Under the pieces are notes generated by a model, which had not been told where the DNA came from, did no database searches, and saw nothing but the letters and a program-made list of their open reading frames with translations. The position numbers were made by a program, and so were the translations under genes. Of a stretch of 64,000 nucleotides of DNA, positions 26,885 through 35,498 are shown piece by piece. The stretch is taken from assembly GCA_965203215.1 (NCBI GenBank), contig CBDBBY010000001.1, positions 1,178,001 to 1,242,000 on the forward strand, given 5' to 3'. Positions within the stretch are counted from its first letter, which is position 1. Every line of letters begins with the position of its first letter. The stretch is from CBDBBY01 sp965203215. Its GTDB lineage: Bacteria > Pseudomonadota > Alphaproteobacteria > Rhodobacterales > Rhodobacteraceae.

Positions 26885-27664
26885 TCAAATCGTTATGGAT
26901 GCCGCCCCTCCGTCCAGAAGCAAGTTTTGGCCGACAATGTATCCGGCATGCTGCGAGCACAGGAATGCGCACATGGCTCCCAGTTCTTCCGGCAGGCCGT
27001 ATCGCTTCGCGGGAACGCCCGCCTCCCGCTGCGCTTTGATTTCTTCAGCGGTTTTCCCTGCTTTCCGGGCCGCGGCGGCGTCCAAATATTCCGCTCTATC
27101 AGTGGCATGAATTCCGGGGAGCAAATTGTTGATGGTGACGCCGTACTGCGCGACCTGCCTGGAGGTTCCCGCCACGAATCCGGTCAGCCCGGACCGCGCG
27201 GTATTGGAAAGTCCAAGAATTGCGATGGGCGATTTGACCGAAGCCGACGTGACGTTGACTATGCGTCCCCAACTCTTTTCGATCATTCCCGGCATAACCC
27301 TCTTCATCATGTCGATCGGGCCGAGCATGTTCTGGTCGAATGCCGCAATGTAATCGTCCCGATCCCATTCGCTCCAATGCCCCGCGGGAGGACCGCCTGC
27401 GTTGGTCACCAGAATGTCCGGATTCGGACACGCCTTGAAGATTTCATCCCTGCCCTCGCTCGTCGCGACGTCCGCCGCCACCGCTTTCACCTGAACGCGA
27501 TACTGATCGGATATCGATTCCGCCGCCTCTTCAAGGGCTTGAGAATTGCGGGAGTTCACGACCAGATTAACTCCGGCTTCCGCGAGGCTTTCCGCGCACG
27601 CGCGCCCCAAACCCTTGGATGAAGCGCCAACGACCGCCCATTTGCCTGCGATTCCTAAATCCAT
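26885..27664 (-). CDS. SDR-family protein with atypical active site
   Basis: 259 residues from the ATG at 27664, nine bases after AGGGA; an ATG at 27673 sits directly on that sequence and is less likely. The cofactor site GASSKGLGRACAESLAEAG and the structural NAGGPPAGH are clear. Where classical SDRs have YxxxK, this protein reads SNTAR, so the catalytic Tyr is Ser and the Lys is Arg. A known sub-branch annotated as 3-oxoacyl-ACP reductase-like shares this change, so a different mechanism or substrate is likely. It is flanked by the orphan ABC ATPase and the divergent helicase gene. Confidence 0.85.
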   Translation of the reverse strand: MDLGIAGKWAVVGASSKGLGRACAESLAEAGVNLVVNSRNSQALEEAAESISDQYRVQVKAVAADVATSEGRDEIFKACPNPDILVTNAGGPPAGHWSEWDRDDYIAAFDQNMLGPIDMMKRVMPGMIEKSWGRIVNVTSASVKSPIAILGLSNTARSGLTGFVAGTSRQVAQYGVTINNLLPGIHATDRAEYLDAAAARKAGKTAEEIKAQREAGVPAKRYGLPEELGAMCAFLCSQHAGYIVGQNLLLDGGAASITI

Positions 27665-27937
27665 TGATTTCATTCCCTAAGCGAGGGTTCAAAAGTCCGC
27701 CATTCGGCAAACTGCACTTCCGAGAATAGCCGCCGTCCCGACTCGCATCAAGGCGGAGTCGCATCAATGGGCGAACTCAGACAACAAGAATTGTTGGAAA
27801 AATAATACAACTCTTTGCAACATTAATTGATGCAATTGACGCTGATGGTGCCGTGGCATAACGGTACGGCCATGCACCGCAGGCTTCGGGCAGCACCGCC
27901 CACGCAAGAACGTGCGAAAATCATTTGCGAAGGCTCC

Positions 27938-29335
27938 ATGACAAAGTTCTCCGAGTTGCTTCTCGACCCGAAAGTACTCGCAGCCGTTGAATCCGCAGGC
28001 TACAAGGAACCGACCCCAATACAGTCGCAAGCAATCCCTCCTGCGATCGCAGGCCGCGACGTGCTCGGCATCGCGCAAACAGGAACCGGAAAGACTGCTT
28101 CATTCACTCTGCCTTTGATCACGCTTCTGGGACGAGGCAGAACGCGGGCGCGAATGCCGCGCTCGCTCGTCCTCGCGCCGACGCGGGAACTCGCCACCCA
28201 GGTCGCGGAGAACTTCAAGACCTACTCCTCGAACACCAAGCTAAACATGGCGCTGCTCATCGGCGGAGTGTCGTTTCAAGAACAACTGAGCCTAATCGAT
28301 CGCGGGGTCGATGTGCTGATCGCGACGCCCGGGAGACTGCTCGATCACTTCGAGCGCGGGAAACTCCTGCTTTCCGGCGTGCAGATCATGGTTGTCGACG
28401 AAGCCGACCGAATGCTCGACATGGGATTCATTCCTGATATCGAGCGCATTTTCAAACTGACGCCCTTCACCCGGCAGACGTTGTTTTTCTCTGCGACCAT
28501 CGCGCCGGAAATCGAGCGGATCACGAACGAGTTCCTGTCCAATCCGGTGCGCGTTGAAGTCACTCCGAGCGCTACAGTCGCTGCCTCCATTGATCAGTCC
28601 GCGCTCGTCGTTCAACCTCGCGGGAAGAACACCGTGTTCAAGGACAAGCGGGAAGCATTGAGAAAAGTGATCCGCGAGCGCGAAGGCGAGTTGAAGAACG
28701 CCATCATCTTCTGCAACCGGAAGTCGGACGTCGATATCCTTCACAAGTCGATGGCGAAACACGGCTTCGATTGCGCCGCGATCCACGGAGATCTGGATCA
28801 ATCCGTGCGATCCAGGACAATGTCGGAATTCAAGGATGGATCCATCCGGTTCCTCATCGCTTCCGACGTGGCCGCGCGCGGCTTGGACATCCCGGATGTC
28901 AGCCACGTGTTCAATTTCGATGTGCCGCACAATGCCGAAGACTACGTCCACCGAATCGGACGGACAGGCCGAGCCGGTCGCACTGGCATCGCAATAACGA
29001 TCAGCATTCCCAAGGATGATCGATACATTGCGGCCATCGAGCGGCTGATCGGCCTCGAAATTCCAATTCAGAGCGAAACGCTGCCTGAACCCGAACGCCG
29101 GGCAAGAGGAAAATGCTCCAAACGCGCGGCGGGCAATGCCCCCCGGACCAGAAAGCCGCCTGCGAAAAATGCCCGCGCCGAACGCGTGCCAGACCTGCCG
29201 GAAGAATCCGCGCCGGGCGGCGGCGACAATCCGGTCGTCGTCGGGATGGGCGAACACATCCCGGAATTTCTGCTTCAAGAATTCAAGGTCCGGGCGAAAA
29301 GCTCCGAAACGCCATCGGCGGCGACAGACTTATAG
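27938..29335 (+). CDS. DEAD-box ATP-dependent RNA helicase, RhlE type
   Basis: 465 residues. The start is the ATG at 27938 (MTKFSELLLDPKVL), with AAGG five to six bases upstream. The frame extends upstream but without DEAD-box character. Motifs in order: Q motif (GYKEPTPIQSQAIP), I (AQTGTGKT), Ia (PTRELA), Ib (TPGR), II (DEAD), III (SAT), IV-V (RFLIASDVAARGLDI), VI (HRIGRTGRAG). A basic C-terminal tail of about 90 residues follows. Such helicases remodel RNA in ribosome assembly and decay. It converges on the RNase J gene with a 6-bp overlap of the two stops. Confidence 0.94.
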   Translation: MTKFSELLLDPKVLAAVESAGYKEPTPIQSQAIPPAIAGRDVLGIAQTGTGKTASFTLPLITLLGRGRTRARMPRSLVLAPTRELATQVAENFKTYSSNTKLNMALLIGGVSFQEQLSLIDRGVDVLIATPGRLLDHFERGKLLLSGVQIMVVDEADRMLDMGFIPDIERIFKLTPFTRQTLFFSATIAPEIERITNEFLSNPVRVEVTPSATVAASIDQSALVVQPRGKNTVFKDKREALRKVIREREGELKNAIIFCNRKSDVDILHKSMAKHGFDCAAIHGDLDQSVRSRTMSEFKDGSIRFLIASDVAARGLDIPDVSHVFNFDVPHNAEDYVHRIGRTGRAGRTGIAITISIPKDDRYIAAIERLIGLEIPIQSETLPEPERRARGKCSKRAAGNAPRTRKPPAKNARAERVPDLPEESAPGGGDNPVVVGMGEHIPEFLLQEFKVRAKSSETPSAATDL

Positions 29336-30985
29336 CCTGTGAACGACCACGCCGACTTTCGGCTTCTTTCCGATCAATCCATCGACCGTGCGTCTCGCGG
29401 TTGAGGCGGCAAGACCTTCCAGATTCGAGTCGTCCGCAAGGTCGCGGCGACGCGCGCGGCGGATGTCCGATTCGACGGCTTCGGAAACTTCCTCGTCGAG
29501 GTCGATACTGCGATCCAAGGGGAGGCCGCACGAATTCGCCTTCACAGAAAGCCGCCGCCTCGTATCCGCGTCCAAGACGATTGAAACCGATACGAATCCT
29601 TCGCGCGCCATCTTGAGCCGGTCCCTGACCGTACCGCTCATGCTGCCGATCTTCCGATTTCCATCCAAATACAATCTTGAAGCTTCGATGCACTCGCTTG
29701 GAATTATCTTCTTGCTTTCAAGATCGAGCATCTGGCCGTTGACCACGACACGCGAATCAAGCCCGTTCCTGGCCGCAAGATCCGCATGCGCCGCGAGGTG
29801 CCGGTGCTCGCCATGCATCGGGACAAGGATGTCCGGCTTCAGCCTCTTGTGAAGGGCCGTTAGATCCGGACGGTTGGCATGGCCGGAAACGTGGTAGATG
29901 CCTGCGCTGTCGTCGATCACCTGCACGCCCAGCTCGGACAGCGCGTTCATTATCCTGGCGACCGCCTTCTCGTTTCCCGGGATGGTCTTGGACGAAAACA
30001 AAAACGTGTCGCCGCGGCTGAGCTTGATGCCTCGGTAGTTTCCGCTCGCCAGCTGCGAAGACGCAGCCCTGACTTCACCTTGGCTCCCCGTTGCGAGCAA
30101 AAGGAGATTCCGTCGCGGAACCGACCGGCAAGCTTCCGGCATGATCGTTCCGGGGAAATCGCTGATCGTTCCTGTGTCGAGAGCCGCTCCGATCATTTCA
30201 TTGATCGCGCGGCCCAGGAGAACGACGCTGCGGCCGCTCTCAATGCCCGCCTCCGCAAGCTGCTTGAGCCGCGCGATGTTCGATGCGAAGGTCGTCGCAG
30301 CGACCGCTCCGTCCGCGCCATTCATCAGACGGACCAGCTCGGGGCCGATCGACGCCTCGCTGCGGGAGTGATGCGTCGAAAACACGTTGGTCGAATCGCA
30401 GACCAGCGCCGTCAAGCCGTCTCGAGCGACGTCGGACCAAGTGTCCAAATCCAATTTGCCTCCAAGGAACGGCTGCTCGTCAATCTTGAAGTCGCCGGTA
30501 TGAATCAGCCTTCCTGCCGGCGTATCGATCAAGAGAGCCGAAGATTCCGGAACGGAATGGCTGACGGGCAAAAACCGCACATTGAACGGTCCGACCGGAA
30601 CCTCTTCGAGGTTCGCGCCGATCTCGCGGACTTCAACGCCTTCGAAACCGCGCGACCGGACTTTCCTACGCACGACTTCAGCAGTGAAGCGCCGCGCGTA
30701 GACTCGCGCGTCAACCTGTTCGAGAAGAGAAGCGATCGCGCCCAAATGGTCTTCATGGGCATGGGTGACGAATATCGCTTCAAGCCTCTCCTTTCGCTCG
30801 GCGATCCACCTGAAATCGGGCATGATCAGATCCACGCCCGGCGTCGAGTCCATGTCCGGAAAGGTCACGCCGGCATCCACAAGCAGGAGCCGCTCCCTGC
30901 CCTTCGGACCGTATCCGTAGACGTACATGTTCATGCCGATCTCGCCGGCGCCGCCCAGCGGCATGTAAAACCAACGATCCGCCAC
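29330..30985 (-). CDS. rnj: Ribonuclease J
   Basis: 551 residues from a GTG at 30985, with AGGAG eight bases upstream. RNase J is a metallo-beta-lactamase-fold nuclease with 5'-to-3' exonuclease and endonuclease activity in RNA processing and decay. The N-terminal signature PLGGAGEIGMN, the metal-binding HAHEDHLGAI (about 74-83) and the beta-CASP domain with RAINEMIG are present. The C-terminal sub-domain follows after residue 440. It is the last gene of the nuo-birA-coaX-rnj transcription unit, 4 bp after coaX, and its 3' end overlaps the convergent helicase gene by 6 bp. Confidence 0.95.
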   Translation of the reverse strand: MADRWFYMPLGGAGEIGMNMYVYGYGPKGRERLLLVDAGVTFPDMDSTPGVDLIMPDFRWIAERKERLEAIFVTHAHEDHLGAIASLLEQVDARVYARRFTAEVVRRKVRSRGFEGVEVREIGANLEEVPVGPFNVRFLPVSHSVPESSALLIDTPAGRLIHTGDFKIDEQPFLGGKLDLDTWSDVARDGLTALVCDSTNVFSTHHSRSEASIGPELVRLMNGADGAVAATTFASNIARLKQLAEAGIESGRSVVLLGRAINEMIGAALDTGTISDFPGTIMPEACRSVPRRNLLLLATGSQGEVRAASSQLASGNYRGIKLSRGDTFLFSSKTIPGNEKAVARIMNALSELGVQVIDDSAGIYHVSGHANRPDLTALHKRLKPDILVPMHGEHRHLAAHADLAARNGLDSRVVVNGQMLDLESKKIIPSECIEASRLYLDGNRKIGSMSGTVRDRLKMAREGFVSVSIVLDADTRRRLSVKANSCGLPLDRSIDLDEEVSEAVESDIRRARRRDLADDSNLEGLAASTARRTVDGLIGKKPKVGVVVHRL

Positions 30986-30989
30986 GCAA

Positions 30990-31769
30990 TCAGCTCCTGT
31001 TCAATCCGTGGATGAGAGCAAGTCCGTGGATGGTCAGGTCGGGGTTGACCACATCGAACAGCGACTCGCCTTTCGCGAAAAGACTCGCAAGGCCGCCGGT
31101 TCCGACGACGCGCATCTTTCTGCCGCGCTCCGTTTCAATCCGATTGCAGATTCCTTCGATCAGACCTGTGTATCCCCAGTAAATTCCGGCATGCATGCAG
31201 TCCGTCGTATTCTTGCCGACCACTTGCTCGGGCTTGACGACGCCGACCTGCGGAAGAGCGGCTGCTCCCATGTGGAGCGCTTTAAGCGAAAGCTCTATGC
31301 CCGGTGAAATCGCGCCGCCAATGTATGCGCCGTCCTGATCAACGACGTCGAAGGTCGTCGCCGTCCCGAAGTCGACGACAACGAGGTTGCCGCCGTAAAG
31401 ATCGAACGCCGCGGCGGTGTTCACAAGTCGATCGGACCCCACGATCGCGCCTTCGTCGACCCTGACCGGAATCGGAAGCGCGCATTCAGGAGTGCCGACG
31501 ACGAGCGGCGCGCATTCGAAATATTGCTTGCAAAGCGAAACCAGGTTGAAGACCGCGTTCGGAACGACCGAAGAAATTACTGCCGAGCGGATGCGATCGC
31601 CTTGGCGCCCTAGTTTCAGCAGCGCGGAAAGCCAGACGAAATACTCGTCCGCCGTTCGCCCGACTTCCGTCGCGCATCGCCATTGGTTCACGATCCGGTC
31701 GCCGTCCAAGATTGCGAAGACCGTATTGGTGTTTCCGGCATCGATCGCGAGAAGCAAAGAGCGGTGCAT
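30990..31769 (-). CDS. coaX: Type III pantothenate kinase
   Basis: 259 residues from the ATG at 31769; the preceding GTG at 31772 would add one residue. Catalyses the first step of coenzyme A synthesis, phosphorylation of pantothenate. The acetate/sugar-kinase fold motifs are LLAIDAGNTNTVFAI at the N-terminus (Asp about residue 9) and VVVDFGTATTFDVVD in the middle. The gene shares one base with the birA stop (TGATG) and lies 4 bp before rnj. birA-coaX adjacency is common because both deal with cofactors. Confidence 0.95.
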   Translation of the reverse strand: MHRSLLLAIDAGNTNTVFAILDGDRIVNQWRCATEVGRTADEYFVWLSALLKLGRQGDRIRSAVISSVVPNAVFNLVSLCKQYFECAPLVVGTPECALPIPVRVDEGAIVGSDRLVNTAAAFDLYGGNLVVVDFGTATTFDVVDQDGAYIGGAISPGIELSLKALHMGAAALPQVGVVKPEQVVGKNTTDCMHAGIYWGYTGLIEGICNRIETERGRKMRVVGTGGLASLFAKGESLFDVVNPDLTIHGLALIHGLNRS

Positions 31770-32509
31770 CACGCCGCCACGTCCGCGGCAGCGATTTCAT
31801 GGCGGCCCTCCGCCGAATCCACGATCGCGCGCCCCGCGCCGTCGACTGTTCGGAAAACCCCGTTCACAATGCGGTCCGACAGCCGGAACGAGGCGGTTGC
31901 CCCGAGGAATTCCGCGTGCTCAAGCCACTCGGCCCGCGCGCAGGCGAAACCGAACCGCATGAATTCCCGCTCTCTTTCGGAATAAGCTGAAGCGAGTTCC
32001 TGAAGGAACCTCATTCTTTCGACTCGCACGCCGGTCTCGCCGGCCAAGCTGATCGGGCGGGCCAAGCTGCCATCTCCGGACGGCTCAGGGGCGGCGGCGA
32101 GATTGACGCCGAAACCGATCGCGAGCTTGCTGCTTCGAGAACCCGAAGCGCATTCGAGAAGTATCCCCGCGACTTTGCCTTTGTTCAGCAGCACATCGTT
32201 CGGCCACTTGAATGTGAACGAGCTTTCGTTCCCTGCCAAGGAAATGAATGCATCCCTGAGCGCCAAAGCCGCGACGAACGTCCTCAATGCGACGGAGCTG
32301 GGCTCTTCTTCCAGCCGGATCGCGAGGGTCGCCGCCAAATTGCCCGGCAGCGTTGTCCAATGCCGCCCGTTCCGGCCTCGTCCGGCAGTCTGCCGCTCGG
32401 CGACGATCCAGGTCGGCCGCTCCAGCCCGTCCATCGAGCGCATCGCTTCCGAATTCGTGCTGTCGACCTCGTCGAGCATCAGGAGTTCGAATCCATCGAG
32501 TTTGGCCAT
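31769..32509 (-). CDS. birA: Biotin--[acetyl-CoA-carboxylase] ligase, no DNA-binding domain
   Basis: 246 residues. Joins biotin to the acetyl-CoA carboxylase carrier protein. The biotinyl-AMP loop GRGRNGRHW (about 44-52) and the lysine of the ligase core in FKWPNDVLLNKGKVAGILLE (about 98-117) are intact, as is the small C-terminal domain. There is no N-terminal helix-turn-helix, so this is the ligase-only form that does not repress biotin genes. It follows nuoN by 3 bp. Confidence 0.94.
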   Translation of the reverse strand: MAKLDGFELLMLDEVDSTNSEAMRSMDGLERPTWIVAERQTAGRGRNGRHWTTLPGNLAATLAIRLEEEPSSVALRTFVAALALRDAFISLAGNESSFTFKWPNDVLLNKGKVAGILLECASGSRSSKLAIGFGVNLAAAPEPSGDGSLARPISLAGETGVRVERMRFLQELASAYSEREREFMRFGFACARAEWLEHAEFLGATASFRLSDRIVNGVFRTVDGAGRAIVDSAEGRHEIAAADVAA

Positions 32510-32512
32510 CTT

Positions 32513-33952
32513 CTAGTTGAAGACCGGCAGAGATGCCGCGATTGCCAGTTCAGGCACACCGAAGAGGTTGAACACGCCCGCGACCATCGCCGCCGCGCTC
32601 GCCACCAGTACTCCCGCGGCGAATTTCGGCATCTTGTCGTCGAGCGCTTCGCGCTCTTCTCCGAAGTACATGTAGTAGACGATTCGCAGATAGTAGAACG
32701 CCCCGATGACGGACGCGACGGCGCCGACGACTGCGAGCCAGACCATTCCGGCCTCGACGGCTGCAACGAACACGTAGAATTTCGCGAAGAAACCCACGAG
32801 CGGCGGGATTCCGGCCAGCGAGAACAGCAAAACCAGCAGCGCGACCGCTCGCAGCGGCGCCTTGCGCGAATACATGGCAAGCGCTCCGATGTCGGTCACA
32901 GGCCGTCCGTCCTGCCGCATAGAAAGTATGAAGGCGAATACCCCGATGTTCATGACGACGTAGATCGCCATGTAGATCAGCATCGCCTGAAGTCCCTGTT
33001 CCGACCAGGCGGCCACCCCCATCAGAGCGAAGCCGATATGGGCGATGGACGAATACGCCATAAGGCGCTTGATGTTTCGCTGACCGATGGCCGCCACCGC
33101 TCCGAGCAGCATCGAAAAGGCGGAGAGAAACGCCACGATGTCGCGCCAGTCCTCCGCGGCAGCGCCGAATGCCTCCGCAAGGAGACGCGCGAACAAGACC
33201 ATCGCCGCGACCTTAGGCGCAGTGGCCAGCAATGCGGTCGCCGGCGTCGGGGCGCCTTCGTAGACGTCCGGCGCCCACATGTGGAACGGCGCCGCCGAGA
33301 CTTTGAATGCCATGCCGACCGCCATGAAGACCAGGCCGTAAAGAAGCCCCATGCCTGCGCCTGAAGCCTCGGCGACCGCTGCGATGCCGGAGAACAGCGT
33401 CGTTCCGGCGAACCCGTAGACCAGCGACGCGCCATACAGGAGCAATCCCGACGAAAGGGCGCCCAGAACGAAATACTTCAATCCGGCTTCCGTGGACCGC
33501 GACTTGCTCCGTTCGAAGGCTGCCAGAACATACAAGGAGAGCGACTGCAGCTCGATGCCGACGTAGAGCACCATGAGATCGCTTGCGGAAACCATGACCA
33601 TCATGCCGACCGCTGCAAGCGCAGTCAGGACGGGAAATTCGAAGCTCTCGGCTCCTTCCCGCCTCAAGTAATCCCGGCCGGCAAGTAGGACGACGGCCGA
33701 CGCGAACAGCAGAAGCGACTTTCCGAATCTGGAGAGCGAATCGTCGACGAACGATCCGCCGAACGCCTCGCGAGTTTCGTCCGACCCGAAACCGACCCAG
33801 ATTCCGACGAGGAAAAGCACTGCCGATGTCAGCCAGAACAAGAACGGACCGGCCCGATTCGGATTTGCGTAGACGCCCCAGACCAGAGCAGCCAATGCGT
33901 ACGCGGCCAGAAAGACTTCCGGAAGAACCACGAAGAAATCTGCTGAGCTCAT
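32513..33952 (-). CDS. nuoN: NADH-quinone oxidoreductase subunit N
   Basis: 479 residues from the ATG at 33952 (MSSADFFVVLPEVFLAAYAL). Antiporter-like proton-pumping subunit in the membrane arm of complex I, with about 14 helices. The proton-antiporter core GMAFKVSAAPFHMWAPDVYEGAPTP and the upstream LVMVSASDLMVLYVGIELQSL are intact. Last nuo gene; it starts 13 bp after the nuoM stop. Confidence 0.96.
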   Translation of the reverse strand: MSSADFFVVLPEVFLAAYALAALVWGVYANPNRAGPFLFWLTSAVLFLVGIWVGFGSDETREAFGGSFVDDSLSRFGKSLLLFASAVVLLAGRDYLRREGAESFEFPVLTALAAVGMMVMVSASDLMVLYVGIELQSLSLYVLAAFERSKSRSTEAGLKYFVLGALSSGLLLYGASLVYGFAGTTLFSGIAAVAEASGAGMGLLYGLVFMAVGMAFKVSAAPFHMWAPDVYEGAPTPATALLATAPKVAAMVLFARLLAEAFGAAAEDWRDIVAFLSAFSMLLGAVAAIGQRNIKRLMAYSSIAHIGFALMGVAAWSEQGLQAMLIYMAIYVVMNIGVFAFILSMRQDGRPVTDIGALAMYSRKAPLRAVALLVLLFSLAGIPPLVGFFAKFYVFVAAVEAGMVWLAVVGAVASVIGAFYYLRIVYYMYFGEEREALDDKMPKFAAGVLVASAAAMVAGVFNLFGVPELAIAASLPVFN

Positions 33953-33965
33953 GTCCGGAGATCGC

Positions 33966-35498
33966 CTAATTGAGAGCAAGCTGGACGTCGGCCGAAACGG
34001 ATGCTTCAACCTTGTCCACCAATTCCTGCACGCTTGGGCCGATGACATCCGTCACAAGGCTCGGATAGACCCCCAAAAGCAGCGTCATCGCGACGAGCGG
34101 GGCAAAAACCCACTTCTCGCGCGAATCCAACTCCTTGATCGATTGCAGGGCGGCTTTGACGAGATCGCCGAACACGACCCTTCGAAACAGCCAAAGCGCA
34201 TAGGCCGCCGACAGGATGACGCCTGTCGCGGCGAAGGCTGCAACCCAAGTGTCGTGCTGGAACGCCCCGGCCAACGTCAAGAATTCGCCGACAAATCCGC
34301 TGGTGCCCGGCAAGCCGACATTCGCAAGCGTGAACAGCATGAAAACCAGCGCGTAGGCCGGCATCCGCACGACCAAGCCGCCGTACGCGTCGATTTCGCG
34401 GGTTTTCATCCGGTCGTAGATGACGCCCACGCAAAGGAACAGAGCGCCCGAGATGAACCCGTGCGAGAGCATCTGGAAGATCGCGCCGTCGATCCCCTGC
34501 CTGTTGGCCGTGAAAATGCCGATCGTGACGAAACCCATGTGGGCGACCGAGGAGTACGCGATGAGCTTCTTCATGTCCTCCTGCATCATCGCGACCAGCG
34601 AGGTGTAGATTATCGCGATCACGCTCAGCCACATGACGAGCGGAGTCATCACCTCGGAGCCGACCGGAAACATCGGCAGGCTGAATCTCAAGAATCCGTA
34701 GCCGCCCATTTTCAGAAGAATCGCCGCAAGGATCACGGATCCGCCGGTCGGCGCCTGCACGTGCGCGTCCGGAAGCCATGTGTGAACCGGCCACATGGGG
34801 AGCTTGACGGCGAAGGACGCGAAAAATGCGAGCCACAAGATCGTCTGCAGGCCGCCCGAGATCCGCAAGCCCAGGACTTCCATCGACTGGTGGGGAACCT
34901 CGTGCCCGAGCAGAGCGATGATGTTCGTCGTCCCGGAGTCGGCCCAGAGCGCGATCATCGCCACCAGCATGAGCACCGAGCCGAGCAAGGTGTAAAGGAA
35001 GAACTTGAAGGCCGCGTATATCCGATCCTTGCCGCCCCAAATCCCGATTATGAGGAACATCGGGATGAGGCCGGCTTCGAAGAACAAGTAGAACAAAACC
35101 AAGTCGAGGGCGCAGAACACGCCGATCATGAGCGTTTCCAGAACAAGGAACGCAATCATGAACTCCTTGACCCTGGTCTCGACATTCCAGCAGGCGGCGA
35201 TCGTTATCGGCATGAGGAAGGTGGTCAGCATCACGAACAGCACGCTGATCCCGTCCACGCCCATTCGATAGTTCAGCCCGAGCAGCCAGGTCCGCTCTTC
35301 GACGAACTGAAATCCGGTGTCGTTCGGGTCGAAACCGAAAAGCGCGAACAACGAAACGATGAAAGTCACGGTTGAAGCGAACAATGCCAGCGTTTTCACG
35401 TTCCGCCTTGCGGCGGCATCGTCGCCCCGCAGGAACGCGGCGAGAATCGCGGCCGCGATCAGCGGCGTGAACGTGATGATCGACAGCAGATTGTCCAT
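33966..35498 (-). CDS. nuoM: NADH-quinone oxidoreductase subunit M
   Basis: 510 residues from the ATG at 35498 (MDNLLSIITFTPLIAAAI), which overlaps the nuoL stop by one base. Second antiporter-like subunit of complex I. The conserved Lys and His regions lie in FFASFAVKLPMWPVHTWLPDAHVQAPTGGSV, and the nearby KMGGYGFLRFSLP is typical. An open frame continues upstream inside nuoL but has no NuoM character. Confidence 0.97.
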   Translation of the reverse strand: MDNLLSIITFTPLIAAAILAAFLRGDDAAARRNVKTLALFASTVTFIVSLFALFGFDPNDTGFQFVEERTWLLGLNYRMGVDGISVLFVMLTTFLMPITIAACWNVETRVKEFMIAFLVLETLMIGVFCALDLVLFYLFFEAGLIPMFLIIGIWGGKDRIYAAFKFFLYTLLGSVLMLVAMIALWADSGTTNIIALLGHEVPHQSMEVLGLRISGGLQTILWLAFFASFAVKLPMWPVHTWLPDAHVQAPTGGSVILAAILLKMGGYGFLRFSLPMFPVGSEVMTPLVMWLSVIAIIYTSLVAMMQEDMKKLIAYSSVAHMGFVTIGIFTANRQGIDGAIFQMLSHGFISGALFLCVGVIYDRMKTREIDAYGGLVVRMPAYALVFMLFTLANVGLPGTSGFVGEFLTLAGAFQHDTWVAAFAATGVILSAAYALWLFRRVVFGDLVKAALQSIKELDSREKWVFAPLVAMTLLLGVYPSLVTDVIGPSVQELVDKVEASVSADVQLALN

